From positions 248,001 through 312,000 of the forward strand of contig JAWPHD010001144.1 of assembly GCA_037043455.1 (NCBI GenBank): a stretch of 64,000 bases of DNA, in the 5' to 3' direction. This document shows, one piece after another, positions 16,526 through 27,640 of this stretch. Under the pieces are notes generated by a model that saw nothing but the letters and a program-made list of their open reading frames with translations, did not search any database and had not been told where the DNA came from. The position numbers and the translations under genes are program-made. The DNA comes from Cyrtodaria siliqua (lineage: Eukaryota; Mollusca; Bivalvia; Adapedonta; Hiatellidae). Position 1 is the stretch's first letter; each line of letters starts with the position of its first letter.

Positions 16526-16977
16526 ATTGCGAAAATGAGGTGTAACATTCTGCACAGGTCATGCAATTTTCTTTAGTACGTCCATAACATACTGTGACCG
16601 AACATGGAATAATATGAATAGAGAAGAGCGTGCTTCACACTAACTATAGGGTAGCATGTGAAAGACGTCTGGGCGATATCATGTTATGGGACGAAACTTT
16701 AGTCCCCCACCCAGTATGGTGGACTGGTGAACATGGGGTCAACTTTGTCTCCGCAACTGGTTCTCTTAAACGACAAGAGTTAGGTATACTAATAGGTCCT
16801 TTGCAGCTTGCTTACGCTTATGACCCTCTAACCAGTTTGTTCAAATTGTGACCTTGGGTTTACAATATGCCACAACGACGCCAAATGTTTAACAACGATT
16901 TATAAAGAGAAAAACTAGAATGAAAAAGCTCTCAAATAATTCATGCAGCATTTGCTTATGACCATCTATGGAATGTA
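16526..16977. other. Host DNA right of the Polinton, no gene recognised
   Basis: Contains one 73-codon open frame (16630-16851) with no recognisable domain or splice signals. No repeat was identified. It ends at the left tip of a piggyBac-like element. Confidence 0.4.
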
Positions 16978-18075
16978 CCCTTTTGGCGCCGAAATCGCAA
17001 AAATGCGACTGCCTGGCTGAGCGCCGAAGTAGCATTTTGGCGACAAAATCGACCGTCCTTAAAAAGCGATTTATATAGAGTGAACATTCTCATGATACAC
17101 CGGCAACCCCATGCTATCTTTGAAAACGAGGCTTTAACTATCAAATGGTTGTTTATTTTGTTAAAAAATCGCATTTTTAGTGTAAATATATATCAATTTA
17201 CGATATAGAACTTTCAAGTTGACTTTGATTAAATCAAAATGGCTTCCGCCAGTGGAAAGCGAAAATATAGTGGACAATAAGTGCTTGATATGTTAATAAA
17301 TGTCAGTAATAGCGACGGAATAATTGCGAATATCATCAATATGATTCGGATATGTCCGATGATAGTTCTGAGTGATTTTAGTGAACATACGATGTCTATT
17401 CAGTCATCTAGGTCGCAAACACCGTCGGTAAATGAAGAATCAGGTATGTTGATTATTTTCTGCTTTATTTTTCTTTGATAAAAACGTGCATCAAGTGTTT
17501 TTCCGTCGTTACAAATAGCATCCATGTATGTACATTATATTTATATTTCATGTATTTACAATTTACAAAAGTTTTGTATAAAAAATATTATCTTTTAAAT
17601 ATGTTCGAATTTCGTTTATCCGAAATTATGGTCAATCTGAAAACAAAAAATATTTGTTTACAGTTTGGAATTTACATTTTATTTTACTAATATTGAATAA
17701 ATTCAGGTAAATATTTGACATAACTATTAATTATGTGTCGGATAGTGTGAAATATATGTGTAAATAACTGTAATGTAAGACAATATGAATTTGGATAGAC
17801 TGTACATAGAAAGAAAAAAAAAGTCAAACAATTATTTTATATTTACCATATTGGTATTACGAGAAATTGTAATAAAGTAAGTAGTTTATGTGTAAATTGT
17901 CATATATTTTATAAGTACATATCATAAGCTAGTATCTCCCTAAATTTGAAGATATTATCTTTAAATATAAAAAAGTTACAGAAGTTTTAGTTGCATTACT
18001 ATTGATTTTTCTATATATACCAAAAATACTTGGCACTGAGGGAAACTTTTTGCTATATATTTGGCGCCGAAAGGG
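16978..18075 (+). mobile_element. Decayed piggyBac-like derivative (1.1 kb)
   Basis: The left end reads CCCTTTTGGCGCCGAAA and the right end reads TTTGGCGCCGAAAGGG, an inverted pair of piggyBac type (CCCTTT...AAAGGG). TTAA follows the right end (18076-18079); the left flank is TGTA, so the TTAA duplication is lost on that side. At 17239 an ATG opens a piggyBac-like transposase N-terminus (MASASGKRKYSG) that stops after 13 codons. A nearby frame continues with an acidic DSDMSDDSSE stretch. No catalytic DDD core remains. It is a non-autonomous or dead copy 450 bp from the Polinton. Confidence 0.6.
17239..17442 (+). pseudogene. Remnant of piggyBac transposase N-terminus
   Basis: ATG at 17239 begins MASASGKRKYSG, followed by an in-frame stop. 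Acidic sequence of the usual N-terminal kind (YDSDMSDDSSE) continues in another frame to about 17370, again with a stop. The rest of the transposase is absent. The call depends on the surrounding CCCTTT...AAAGGG ends. Confidence 0.45.
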
Positions 18076-20437
18076 TTAAAAAATAAATTGTGGGGTCAAA
18101 TTTCGCCTCGCTCCATGCGGTGACAGTTTAATATAGTTTATGGTGACAGTTTAATATAGTTTATAGTCATGTTATTATGAAAATCATTGCTGGTTGTGTG
18201 TTGCAGATGTTGTTCTTAAATACAGCCATTATGTTGAAAGCTTCTTTTTGGTGCTAGTGTTATTTCTCATTTGATTGACAGAGTACATGCTGACCTAATC
18301 TATTGATATGTGAACCAATGTATTTAGTCAGTAAAGCGTCAACATGCTCGTTTGGGGCTCTTGATTCTTTATTGCTGGATAAATGTTTAAAGTGGTAGCA
18401 TTTTAACCAACTTAGCAAAAATAAAAAGTATCTATCTAAAAAATCTGAGACTGTAAGAAGGAACTTAGAACTGTAGCAGGATTTTATTTTAATAACATCT
18501 TTGTTTGATGTTCACACAAATTTCATCGAAATATACCGAATAATAAAACAAAATCACAGTTTAAAAACGAAAACGAAAACGAAATTAACAATTAACAAAA
18601 TCAAGCCAGTTTGGCTTTATTTCCAATGGGGTCTTTATGTCTAATTTGTATTTGTTTTCATAACTTCCTTTTTAAATGTAGGCATGCCTTTCAAGCCATG
18701 GTCGTAGATCAGACCACGTGACATGCTCGGAGTGCTGTGCCGATAAAACTGCGGCTCTAGGTTGTAACAGCAAGTTATGCGGGATTAAACACAATACAGG
18801 TATAAAACTGCGGCTCTAGGTTGTAACAGCAAATTATGCGGGATTCAACACAATACAGGTATAAAACGTAAGATAGAGGTTATGACCCTATCATTTTATA
18901 GGTTATTGAATTTGTATGGCTAAATATTACTTGGTACGAGTTGTTTTGGCAAAGGACGACGACCTTTTTATTGTATACTTTCATATTGTTTTCGATCAAT
19001 GTTAATTGTATGACTATTACTTTTCATTGTATTTGTGTTATTTGTATAGCTTTTGATGGAATTCTTATCTTGTCATTCAGTTTCATTTTGTGTGGTTATT
19101 TTGCGCGAAAACGACGTCGACGTCGGATGACGTCATTAAAAACATCAAGCGATTTTCTAAAGTTTGTTTACCATTCGATAACGTTAAAAACAGTGGGTGA
19201 GTGACCATTTCAATAATTATATCAATTTCTGACCTAAAAGGTTGAAAAAAAACCCACGTATTTTTTTGATGACGCTATAGGAAGGATTCCGTTATTTTAT
19301 TTGAAAAGTAGTTCCTTATTTCTATTTCGCGGCTCTTAGCAAGCACGAGAAAAAGTTCCGGTGCAATATCAATGTGTGCAATATCGTAAAATATTGCACA
19401 CTTAGCTCAATGCAAACTAAACGGGACAATATGAAAGTATACAATAATGCAACGTACTGCACGTTTAGTGGTTGACCCGTTTACAGTTCGCCACTCTGTC
19501 TCTTTGCGATTATCGATCATAGCGTCGACCCTATGATGACGTCTACCTAAATCCTCAAAAGACAGTAGCGTTTAATTCTTGTCTTGTCGTACCCGTAACG
19601 GTTTGTTCTATTGCTGCTCTGGCTTATGTCAAGTCGTTGAGTACTTGCTTTGTGGTTTTCTAAGCTTTTTTCATATTCATATATACATGATCATTCATTT
19701 TATACTTGTATAGCCTATTAATATTGCCTTGTTCGTTAGAGAATATAACCTGGCGGAGATATTTTTATTTACACTATTCCGTTTTATTGAGATGACAATA
19801 GAGTAAGAGTAAGATTTGGTGCACCCTATTTTGCACCTGGTTTAAACACATAGCGACCTTTTTCTGGCACTGACCAAGGGTGTAGGCTGTAGTCCTATTG
19901 TCAAGCAGTTTACGTTTGTGATGTCATATGTTGCCTTTTATTCATCTTAGTATATTTACATCGCTATTGCATTCGCTACGATGAATCTTATTTGACACGC
20001 TGCATTTAATTTTCCAATGAATACCATTACCTTCGGAATACCTCATGATATGCCCTTTAACGGTTTTCATTGGATGATGGGCGGAGCATAACTTAATAGA
20101 ATATTGCGCATGAGGGGTGTGTCTAAAATGTTGCCGATCGTAACGGCTGTTACATTTTACTCCATAAAAATCTCCGTATAATAAACTATTTTTTTCGAAA
20201 TAAATAGTAAATCTGCCGTATATAGAGAAGAAATCAACGCCATTTCTTCGGACTTCGGACTCCACATACTTTAAACCACTCAAATATCTTTCATACCCCA
20301 ATGAAAACCAAAATAGCGCATTTCATTCCTTAAATGTTTTTGGTTTTTGGTCTTTGTATGCTACATGTTTTACAGTTGGACTTGACATTCTAACAAACTT
20401 ATTTCATCATCGATGTATAAATACTTTCTCATTTCAG
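18076..20437. other. Host intergenic or intronic DNA upstream of the Ly6-like exons
   Basis: Holds a 2 x 59-bp tandem duplication (18743-18860). An 87-codon frame at 18941-19204 begins with a hydrophobic stretch (FLLYTFILFSINVNC) and ends in a strong donor-like GG|GTGAGT at 19196/19197. Its phase would fit the exon at 20438, so it could be a signal-peptide exon, but the RKRRRRR segment makes this doubtful. A dispersed repeat lies at 19785-19930 and is related to 21905-22325. Confidence 0.35.
18743..18860. repeat. Two-copy 59-bp tandem repeat
   Basis: ATAAAACTGCGGCTCTAGG... through ACAATACAGGT is repeated with two or three changes, period 59 bp. There is no coding relation. Confidence 0.85.
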
Positions 20438-20526
20438 ATCCAACAAGAACTCAATGCTTACACTGTGATCTTCCAGTCGGCAACATATCGGCCTGTCAGA
20501 ATATCAAAACGTGCAGTTCCAGTGAG
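20438..20526 (+). CDS. Exon of a cysteine-rich Ly6/three-finger-like host gene (exon A)
   Basis: An acceptor TTTCTCATTTCAG precedes the exon, and a consensus donor GAG|GTGAGA follows. The exon begins with two bases of a split codon and then reads PTRTQCLHCDLPVGNISACQ and NIKTCSSSE. The spacing QCLHC...C...C is that of the start of a Ly6/uPAR-type (three-finger) domain in which the first cysteines form the core disulfides. It ends in phase 0, matching the next exon at 22961. The gene runs on the plus strand through at least three exons. Mollusc genomes carry many secreted or surface proteins of this type; function cannot be told from this part. The upstream signal-peptide exon was not firmly found. 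Confidence 0.6.
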
Positions 20527-21440
20527 GTGAGACATCCACACACAAAACATTTATCGTTTTCCCTTGCCTTGAAATCCTATTTAAATGTGATATAACTGCG
20601 TGCCTGGGTTACCATGCTTTGCCTTGTAGTGTATTAACCATTTCGCAGCAAAATTTCAAATGTATTCTAAAATTAAATGCAAAACTTTCATTGTTATTAT
20701 ATTTATAAATTGTTCTTACTGAGAGGCGAACAGTGTAAACCCAAATCAGCCTGACATCACGTTATTCCAGCAAGATAACGTCATCTCTAGCTCTAAATGT
20801 GGCTTTGCGTTATCTTGCTGAGATATTCTATTAGAGGATCTTAAACGACTTCCCATTTCATATAATTTCATAAATCTTATATGGAATGGGAACGAGTTTA
20901 AGATCCTTTTTATCACATAACATTGCAATCGAATTAGTGAAAATTAATTCTGATGGACATAGAACCGCCACGATGTCAGACACACTTTAGCGCCAAAACG
21001 CCATAAAATATGTGACGTCGTAACGTCGCGTCTCACACATAACGTTGCGTATAAAATAGTTGTGTTTTACCTCTTCACAAAATAGCAGTTTAGGTCAACT
21101 TTTTAACAAACCAACAACAATGTTTTGTATAACGTGCCATATTTTTATAACCTGTCACAAATAATAAGTTTATGACTCAGATCTGGATGAATCTGTAATA
21201 AATAAAATAGTTTCAGTTAATAAACTTGCATAGTGTTACAGGTTTAACGCAACCAATCAAAATCTTTCCAGGTTGTATTACACGTGTGTCATACAATAGA
21301 ATATTAAATGGGTGTTCGACAAAACGAGGTGTCGGAATGATTTCTTTGGAACGGTAACACGGCTTCTGGCGAGCTTAATAACATATTCCTGGACGAGTTT
21401 GATAAAATTGTGTATGAAATGACGTGGGTCAGATCCTTTT

Positions 21441-21675
21441 TATTACATGAAATTTGAAATTTTGAAATTTTGAATTTGAAATTTTGTAATTTGAAATTTT
21501 GAAATTTTGAGAAATTTTGAGAAATTTTGTAAAATTTTGAATTTTGAATTTTGAACTTTTGAATTTTGAAATTTTGGGATTTTGAATTTTGGAATTTTAG
21601 AAATTTTGAATTTTGAATTTTTGAAATTTTGAATTTTGAAATTTTGAATATTCATCGAAATTGAATTTTTCATAC
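21441..21675. repeat. GAAATTTT/GAATTTT low-complexity minisatellite
   Basis: About 230 bp of irregular units of GAATTTT and GAAATTTT, A/T-rich, forming an apparent 76-codon minus-strand frame made only of Lys/Phe/Asn/Ile repeats. It has no gene character. It lies in intron A-B of the Ly6-like gene. Confidence 0.9.
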
Positions 21676-21984
21676 TTATTTTTCACAGGTCAATACACAA
21701 AATCGCGTTTATCGGCCAAATGTCCGCCATGCTTGTTTGTAAATACGCGGAGTGATATATAGGACGAGTGATTCGGTCGCCTTGTATTACACATGGTTAA
21801 TATAAGGAAATAAAATCAGTTATTGCAGCTATTAACATGCTTCAATTTCAAAATATGCGTCACCAAATCTACTGGTGCGTTTCCATTGCCCGTCAGTATA
21901 TAACTATCCCGTTTAATTGGGACGACAATAGGGTAAAAGTGAGGTTTGGTGCACCCTAGAACCTGGGCCTAAATTCCTTACGTT

Positions 21985-22212
21985 TTTGAGGACAGGAATC
22001 AGACTCAAATCTCAATTTTTTTTAATTCCAAATAAAAACAAATTTACAAGCAAATTACTATGTTTACTTACAGAAACGAGTAATTTTAAAGGTAATTTAA
22101 CAGAAAATGTCTGAAAATCTCAATTCTTACCCATACTTGATAGGGTTTGCAAAAAATGAATGAGATTTTGAGTCTGAATTTTGAGTCTGAGACTGATTCT
22201 TGTGCTCAAATA
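21985..22212. mobile_element. Short TIR element nested in an older dispersed repeat
   Basis: Ends carry an inverted motif (CAGGAATCAGACTCAAATCTCA at the left; the complement near 22160-22205 with a GAGTCTGA duplication). It splits a dispersed repeat whose two halves (21905-21975 and 22245-22325) match 19785-19930. No open frame is present. Confidence 0.5.
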
Positions 22213-22370
22213 TTTGATGAATATAGGCCCTGGTGTAGACCCCAAGCTTCATCTTTATCACAGATAGTGCCAAGATTATACCCCTATTGTCAACCCTTTT
22301 AGGCTTGTGATGTCACATTCTCGAAATATCCATTATAAAATCCTGCTAATATAGAGGAAATTACATGAGT

Positions 22371-22486
22371 GACTGTGTATTATTGATTTTAATAAACGAG
22401 TTGGATAAAATGATAGGATACGAGGCTCTTGCCGAGTATCCTATCTATTTATCCAACGAGTTTATTAAAGTCAATAATACACAGTC
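22371..22486. repeat. Long hairpin (about 50-bp stem)
   Basis: GACTGTGTATTATTGA...AATAAACGAG is followed within 40 bp by its complement ending CAATAATACACAGTC. This is an imperfect palindrome typical of short foldback repeats. A related palindrome is seen at 44276-44440. Confidence 0.8.
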
Positions 22487-22960
22487 AAGAATTTAAGATT
22501 CTGTTTATCACATAACACACCTACGACGTGATAGTTTAACTTTAATGTTGTCAATTTTCCTTATATACGGCGGCAGTGTGTAAAACAAATCATGACGTCG
22601 TTTTGTTGTTTACATGACGTCGCTACGTTACGCGGCGGTAAATGCGTTCGCCATACAAATAATGCGATACCTTAAACCAAATTTAACGTTATTAACATTC
22701 ATTTTATGAAGTAAGATTTCAAATAATGATAAATAATTCAGGCGTCTGATATGCCATGAACACAATTGGGATTAAATGTTTTACTGTATACAAACACAGT
22801 GATTCGGTCTTCATTTGCATCTGTAATACACACGTGCATTACGAGAAATAAGTCATGGCTTTATTGCACTCCCAGAAGCCATGTTATGTGATAAATAAAC
22901 CTCCCTTGAATTAAGCTGAGACCACGTAATGATGCATGCTTTTAAAATATGACTTTACAG

Positions 22961-23032
22961 ATGTGCCTTGCCAAGACTATTGCATCCAGTGGAAATGGGC
23001 TTCAGTACCAATCTGACTGTTTCCTAACACAG
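22961..23032 (+). CDS. Ly6-like host gene, exon B
   Basis: Acceptor GACTTTACAG precedes the exon, and a near-perfect donor ACAG|GTAAGTAC follows. It has 24 codons, phase 0 on both sides, reading MCLAKTIASSGNGLQY and SDCFLTQ. The two cysteines continue the Ly6-type spacing after exon A (about 12 then 17 residues apart), and the next exon adds the CC..D.CN end. Both splice sites and phases agree with exons A and C, so this is a real exon and no chance frame. The following intron (23033-26432) holds a SINE, a MITE and a 1.96-kb foldback element. Confidence 0.65.
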
Positions 23033-23216
23033 GTAAGTACTTCCATTTTACATAAAGTCCGGAATAGCTTAAAATAACTGGATGATTTCCTAGAAATATT
23101 TAATTGGCAGCTGCATGTCTACCGATTCCGACAGACGCGTTATATTATTTTGCCGTGTTTCGGTTGGAGCATGTTTCTTTGTTCTTTAAAACAGTTTTTA
23201 CATTTGACCTTCTTGA

Positions 23217-23491
23217 CGGAGGCCCCGGGTTCAATCCTCCGTGGTGCCACTGAGTTCCGTCGGCGTGTTCTTGGGCAAGACACTTTCCCTTAGCCGCGTC
23301 CGTCGGATGGGGACGTAAACCGGGCGGTCCCGTGTATCGGTCTATCATCCGAGCACGTTAAAGAACCATAGGAATATATTCGATAATAAGAGTAGGGCAG
23401 GTTCCCGGATTCCTATGTATCCGGTAACCCTCTCTCTGGGGCGGCTCGAAATAACCTATATTGTGTTGATGAGCCGTTAAAAAACATTCAA
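23217..23491 (+). mobile_element. tRNA-derived SINE, 5'-truncated, with target-site duplication
   Basis: TTGACCTTCTTGA flanks the element on both sides (23204-23216 and 23492-23504), a 13-bp duplication. The element begins within the tRNA-like head (GGGTTCAATCC is a B box) and runs through a conserved body (CACGTTAAAGAACCATAGGA) to GAGCCGTTAAAAAACATTCA. It is related to the fuller copy at 57336-57648. It sits in the intron between exons B and C of the Ly6-like gene. Confidence 0.85.
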
Positions 23492-23681
23492 TTGACCTTC
23501 TTGAAATAAGTAAATGCTACTTAACAAGAGGCAAAGCGAGTCATAGTTTGATCATCAGAACTAAAATATCAGTGTCTCAGCTTAAAGGCATACTATATCA
23601 AACGATATTTAAAGTAATTAAAGCAACAAAGTCACATTCTAACTGTACTCTGGATTGTCAGGTATCTAATACTGATTTATA

Positions 23682-24131
23682 CTAAAGAAACACAAAACGC
23701 AACTCGGTTATTTCCTCTATATATTGCATGTATAATATCCTGCTCTTAATCGAATGGTACATGTCCACATTAGACATTTCCTTTCGGAAACAAATACTAA
23801 AACAGCAGATAGATCACCAAATGTCATCCATTCACATTTTCAGTATGGATAGAATACTCGTTTGGCTTCAGGAGGGGAGCTATCTTAGGTTGATATAATT
23901 TGCAATCTCTTCAATTAAATACAGTACTTAAATGACTCTTTTTCCAAAGTTTCGTGTAAATGTAATGTGATTAAAATGTATACAACAGTTTTCTTTTTTC
24001 TCTAACTAGCTGCAAACTTTCTTTTTAAAAAACATCTTGGAATTTCTCTGGAATATTGCATGGAATTACGTGTGCAGTATTTAAATTATACAGCGAAAAT
24101 TCCCGAGTTGCGTTTCTTTTTTCCTTTCTTA
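23682..24131. mobile_element. MITE, TA-flanked, mariner-like family (copy 1)
   Basis: Ends are the inverted motif AAACGCAAC...TTCC...ATATATTGCATGTATAATAT and its complement ...AATTCCCGAGTTGCGTTT. It is closely related to the well-preserved element at 51685-52166 and to 31999-32290. TA lies at the left border. No transposase frame is present. Confidence 0.65.
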
Positions 24132-24218
24132 TACATAAACCTATTTTTCTGACAACATATGACCTAATTCAATAATTATTGGCTAAATGAAGAGTCCAAA
24201 ACTACTAGCGCTACTGTA

Positions 24219-26179
24219 CAGGGGGGAGGACGTAAACCTGCTCATGACGAGCTTTAAGTGGAGAAAATGTTTCTGATGTGACAAAATGGCGATTTTTGGA
24301 TGATTTTCGTTATTGTCGGAAGCAATTTTGACAGGTAGGCGCATATCATATGATTTATTTGTTAAATGATTGTGTTAATAAGGGGCTACTGTATCTCCGA
24401 TTCACTCGGTTTTTTATTTCAATGTCCTAGCTAGCGGATTTAAAAAGTTATTCCATGTACAGTTTGAGAATGTCTTTGTTTACAAAGTTGAATCTGTCCT
24501 TGCCGTGCCTTTTTTTCGCATTTTAAAAGAAAATACATTGTTTATACATGGTTTAAGCGTTGAATTCGTATAGAAAATACATAATCAGTCTTATTTTCCT
24601 TCATGAAGTTTTGGGGAGGCATTTATGGCCGAAAAAAACAGGTTTATGCAGATTTTGGCACATGACTGTAACTTTATGCAATTTTGGTTCCCTGATGAGG
24701 CCAAGTAATTGGACGAAAAAATGCATTCCTGACTCTACTATGTTAAAATAAAGAACAAAAGCTGATCCAAAGTATTTAATAATATTTTTCAGAGAGACTG
24801 TAATAATGCCGAGATATAGGAAGAAAACTTCCCTAACGTTGTATGGTAGGAAAAGCCGGAACCGATCCAAAATAGTAAATGTAGTATCTCCAACTAAAAA
24901 CTATAAACGGCCTTGTATAAGATCTACACCTATACGGTTTAAACGGCCAATCATATATTCAAAATCCCCTATTGTCAAAGCAAGGTTAACGACATCACCT
25001 AGTAGTCACTCTTCCTTGACAAAGATATACACGGCAACGAAATTGTCGGAATCGCCAGTAAAAATCAACGACTTCATGGCCGATTCTATTTTGGACGATG
25101 TTATTGTGACTCCTGTTAAAATTCAACAAGGACTAAGCATGTGCGTGCAAGAATGTTCACCAATCAGAACATTAAAGTCTAAGAAAACGTTACAATTTGG
25201 ACATGCCACCACAGACGCAGCTGAAACAGTAACAATAGGAAAAGTCAGTAGTCAGGAGAATGTGACAAAAAGTGCAGATGAAATTTCTGAAACAATGCAG
25301 CTCTTGTCTAGACTAGTAAATGAAGGCACTTACTCCACATCTAGTATATCATTTCAGTTATTTCGCGATTCCCTTAAGTGGCATGCGTCTGAGAATACTT
25401 CAACGTCGTTAACCTTGCTTTGACAATAGGGGATTTTGAATATATGATTGGCCGTTTAAACCGTATAGGTGTAGATCTTATACAAGGCCGTTTATAGTTT
25501 TTAGTTGGAGATACTACATTTACTATTTTGGATCGGTTCCGGCCTTTCCTACCATACAACGTTAGGGAAGTTTTCTTCCTATATCTCGGCATTGTTACAG
25601 TCTCTCTGAAAAATATTATTAGATACTTTGGATCAGCTTTTGTTCTTTATTTTAACATAGTAGAGTCAGGAATGCATTTTTTCGTCCAATTACTTGGCCT
25701 CATCAGGGAACCAAAATTGCATAAAGTTATAGTCATGTGCCAAAATCTGCATAAACCTGTTTTTTTCGGCCATAAATGCCTCCCCAAAACTTCATGAAGG
25801 AAAATAAGACTGATTATGTATTTTCTATACGAATTCAACGCTTAAACCATGTATAAACAATGTATTTTCTTTTAAAATGCGAAAAAAAGGCACGGCAAGG
25901 ACAGATTCAACTTTGTAAACAAAGACATTCTCAAACTGTACATGGAATAACTTTTTAAATCCGCTAGCTAGGACATTGAAATAAAAAACCGAGTGAATCG
26001 GAGATACAGTAGCCCCTTATTAACACAATCATTTAACAAATAAATCATATGATATGCGCCTACCTGTCAAAATTGCTTCCGACAATAACGAAAATCATCC
26101 AAAAATCGCCATTTTGTCACATCAGAAACATTTTCTCCACTTAAAGCTCGTCATGAGCAGGTTTACGTCCTCCCCCCTG
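24219..26179. mobile_element. Foldback transposon with 775-bp arms
   Basis: Left arm 24219-24993 and right arm 25405-26179 are inverted copies at very high identity with only scattered SNPs. The tips read CAGGGGGGAGGACG. ACTGTA flanks both ends (24213-24218 and 26180-26185), a 6-bp duplication. A 411-bp unique spacer joins the arms. A 205-codon frame starts inside the left arm and runs through the spacer; its N-terminal 63 codons are mirrored in the right arm. The whole element is inside the Ly6-like intron. Confidence 0.85.
24806..25423 (+). CDS. Unknown basic protein frame in the foldback element (205 aa)
   Basis: The first 63 residues lie in the left arm and are very basic (MPRYRKKTSLTLYGRK, FKRPIIYSKSPIVKAR). 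The rest is in the spacer and contains Ser/Thr-rich linkers and a helical end (ETMQLLSRLVNEGTYS, FQLFRDSLKWHA). The C-terminal ten codons enter the right arm. Because the arm is shared, the opposite strand (25374-25592) reads the same N-terminus. It may be the 5' exon of a transposase captured by the foldback, but no domain was recognised. No splice donor was confirmed. It could also be a chance open frame. Confidence 0.35.
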   Translation: MPRYRKKTSLTLYGRKSRNRSKIVNVVSPTKNYKRPCIRSTPIRFKRPIIYSKSPIVKARLTTSPSSHSSLTKIYTATKLSESPVKINDFMADSILDDVIVTPVKIQQGLSMCVQECSPIRTLKSKKTLQFGHATTDAAETVTIGKVSSQENVTKSADEISETMQLLSRLVNEGTYSTSSISFQLFRDSLKWHASENTSTSLTLL

Positions 26180-26432
26180 ACTGTACATTATGGATTCCGA
26201 ATCACGGCCGTTTTCGTACGCATTATTCAAACTTATGGGCATTAAACATTCGTGGAGATTTGTTTTCGTGGTTCGGGTCAACCTCGAAATCCACGAAATT
26301 AAATCCCCCACGAATAGTAATGATTTCACAGTATATTAATTATGAACATAACCGTGATAGTGCAGTTGTTTATTCTGAGTTACTGGCTATGTCATGAAAT
26401 GCACTTAATAGACCGTTGAATATTTGTTTAAG

Positions 26433-26568
26433 GTGTGTCTGTTGTTAATGAGTGAAACTGGTAAACAAAGATATGTCGGCATTGACAAACGAGATGATGA
26501 TGCTGTCAGTTGTAATAGGTGTTGTGGGGATGACGGGTGTAACGCAATAACTTGTGAAGAGCTTCGAG
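26433..26568 (+). CDS. Ly6-like host gene, exon C with CC..D.CN end motif
   Basis: Acceptor GTTTAAG precedes the exon, and a strong donor CGAG|GTACGT follows. Phase 0 at entry and phase 1 at exit. The protein reads VCLLLMSETGKQRYVGIDKR then DAVSCNRCCGDDGCNAITCE. The CxxCC..D.CN block is the final, most conserved part of a three-finger/Ly6-type domain (in molluscs often a C..CC..D.CN form). Exons A, B and C give the full cysteine pattern in order, so the identification rests on a matching series of three exons. The remainder of the gene downstream was not found; the phase 1 exit requires a further exon. Confidence 0.6.
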
Positions 26569-27449
26569 GTACGTTACTTGTATATGCAGGATACAAACAA
26601 AGGAAATGATAGAATAACCAGAAATAAAACGACTAAATGTAAAAGCAGTCATGTATGTGTCTATATTTTCATAATTTCATTTTATTGGAAAATAGTCACA
26701 TGTGATTGGTCTTAACTAGAAACGTGCTCTGTTAATTTGTCACCGTAAACATATCCATACATACCCAGTATGTCAGATATTTTATTTAAATTTGGAGTTC
26801 TAATATGATTTTTTGTTAGCATTACATTAATTCGAAGAAAAAAATACAAGCAAATGAATTCAGATTTTGTGATTCTATACATGCTTCCACGCTCATATTT
26901 TGATTTCATATTTTTGCATACTTCTTCTGCCAGTGCGTTTATTGTATCTGAGTCAACACGGACAGCTGGACATGCAGACACTCAAGGTGATACCGTCAGC
27001 AGGATAACGTGGTGGTGCATCATGACCCCCGTCTTCATAGTAATTGTGAATTGAACAACAATTAAAACACTGAATCAAACCCGTCATTTCTGTTAATTAT
27101 TTCGTAGTTATTTTTTCATTTACAAAAAGGAATCTGGTAATATGAAACATATCTTGTTAATATAACATAAACTGGCTTCTGTGAGTGTAACAAAGCACTG
27201 ACCTATTTATCGTATATTATATATGTAAATGAGGACCGCATCACTGTCATTTGTATAGTCAAATATTTAGTCCCAATTGTTCGCGTGGTATGTCACATCT
27301 TCAATATGTATCAGTTGAAATCTTAGTTCTTAAAATGCATGTTAGTTACGATACATTTGTTTTAATGTGTCATCATATTTCTTGTGCGAACGCATTACCA
27401 GTGGAGAAGCAGAGTGGTTATTTAATACGCCGTCTTCATTTCATAGCAA
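26569..27449. other. Host DNA downstream of exon C, no feature recognised
   Basis: AT-rich. An 89-codon minus-strand frame (26712-26981) has normal composition, but no family or splice signal could be supported. No clear downstream exon of the Ly6-like gene was found. Confidence 0.35.
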
Positions 27450-27640
27450 AAAAAAAAAGAGTATGAGAGTGGACCTTTGGAAACGGCCGAACACGACAAA
27501 TACGAAATATTGCAGTCTAGGTTTATTGCAGTCTAGGTTTGATTGAGACTGCTCATGAGTGGTAGTGAAATATGCTTGCTACCGTTCACGCCCCCTAGCC
27601 CCAGGTTGAGCAGAACTCAATATTCATAAAATCATTAGTA
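27450..27640 (+). repeat. Dispersed repeat family 1, copy 1
   Basis: Contains the conserved core GAGACTGCTCATGAGTGG and CTACCGTTCACGCCCCCTAG, then GGTTGAGCAGAACTCAATAT. Copies of the same order occur at 35262-35415 (minus) and 46010-46180 (plus). A related, diverged core is in the 43-kb tandem repeat. It includes a local duplication of ATTGCAGTCTAGGTTT. Confidence 0.75.

Noticed and set aside
18941..19204. Signal-peptide exon of the Ly6-like gene
   Set aside because: Phase and donor fit, but the internal basic cluster and second hydrophobic stretch do not look like a signal peptide exon; mentioned only as a possibility.
21443..21673. 76-codon frame of Lys/Phe/Asn
   Set aside because: Translation of a GAATTTT minisatellite.
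23145..23348. Frames with HPTDAAKGKCLAQEH-like text here and at 57497-57727
   Set aside because: Translations of the tRNA-derived SINE body.
26712..26981. 89-codon minus-strand frame as a host exon
   Set aside because: Composition is plausible, but no domain, splice pair or second exon was found.
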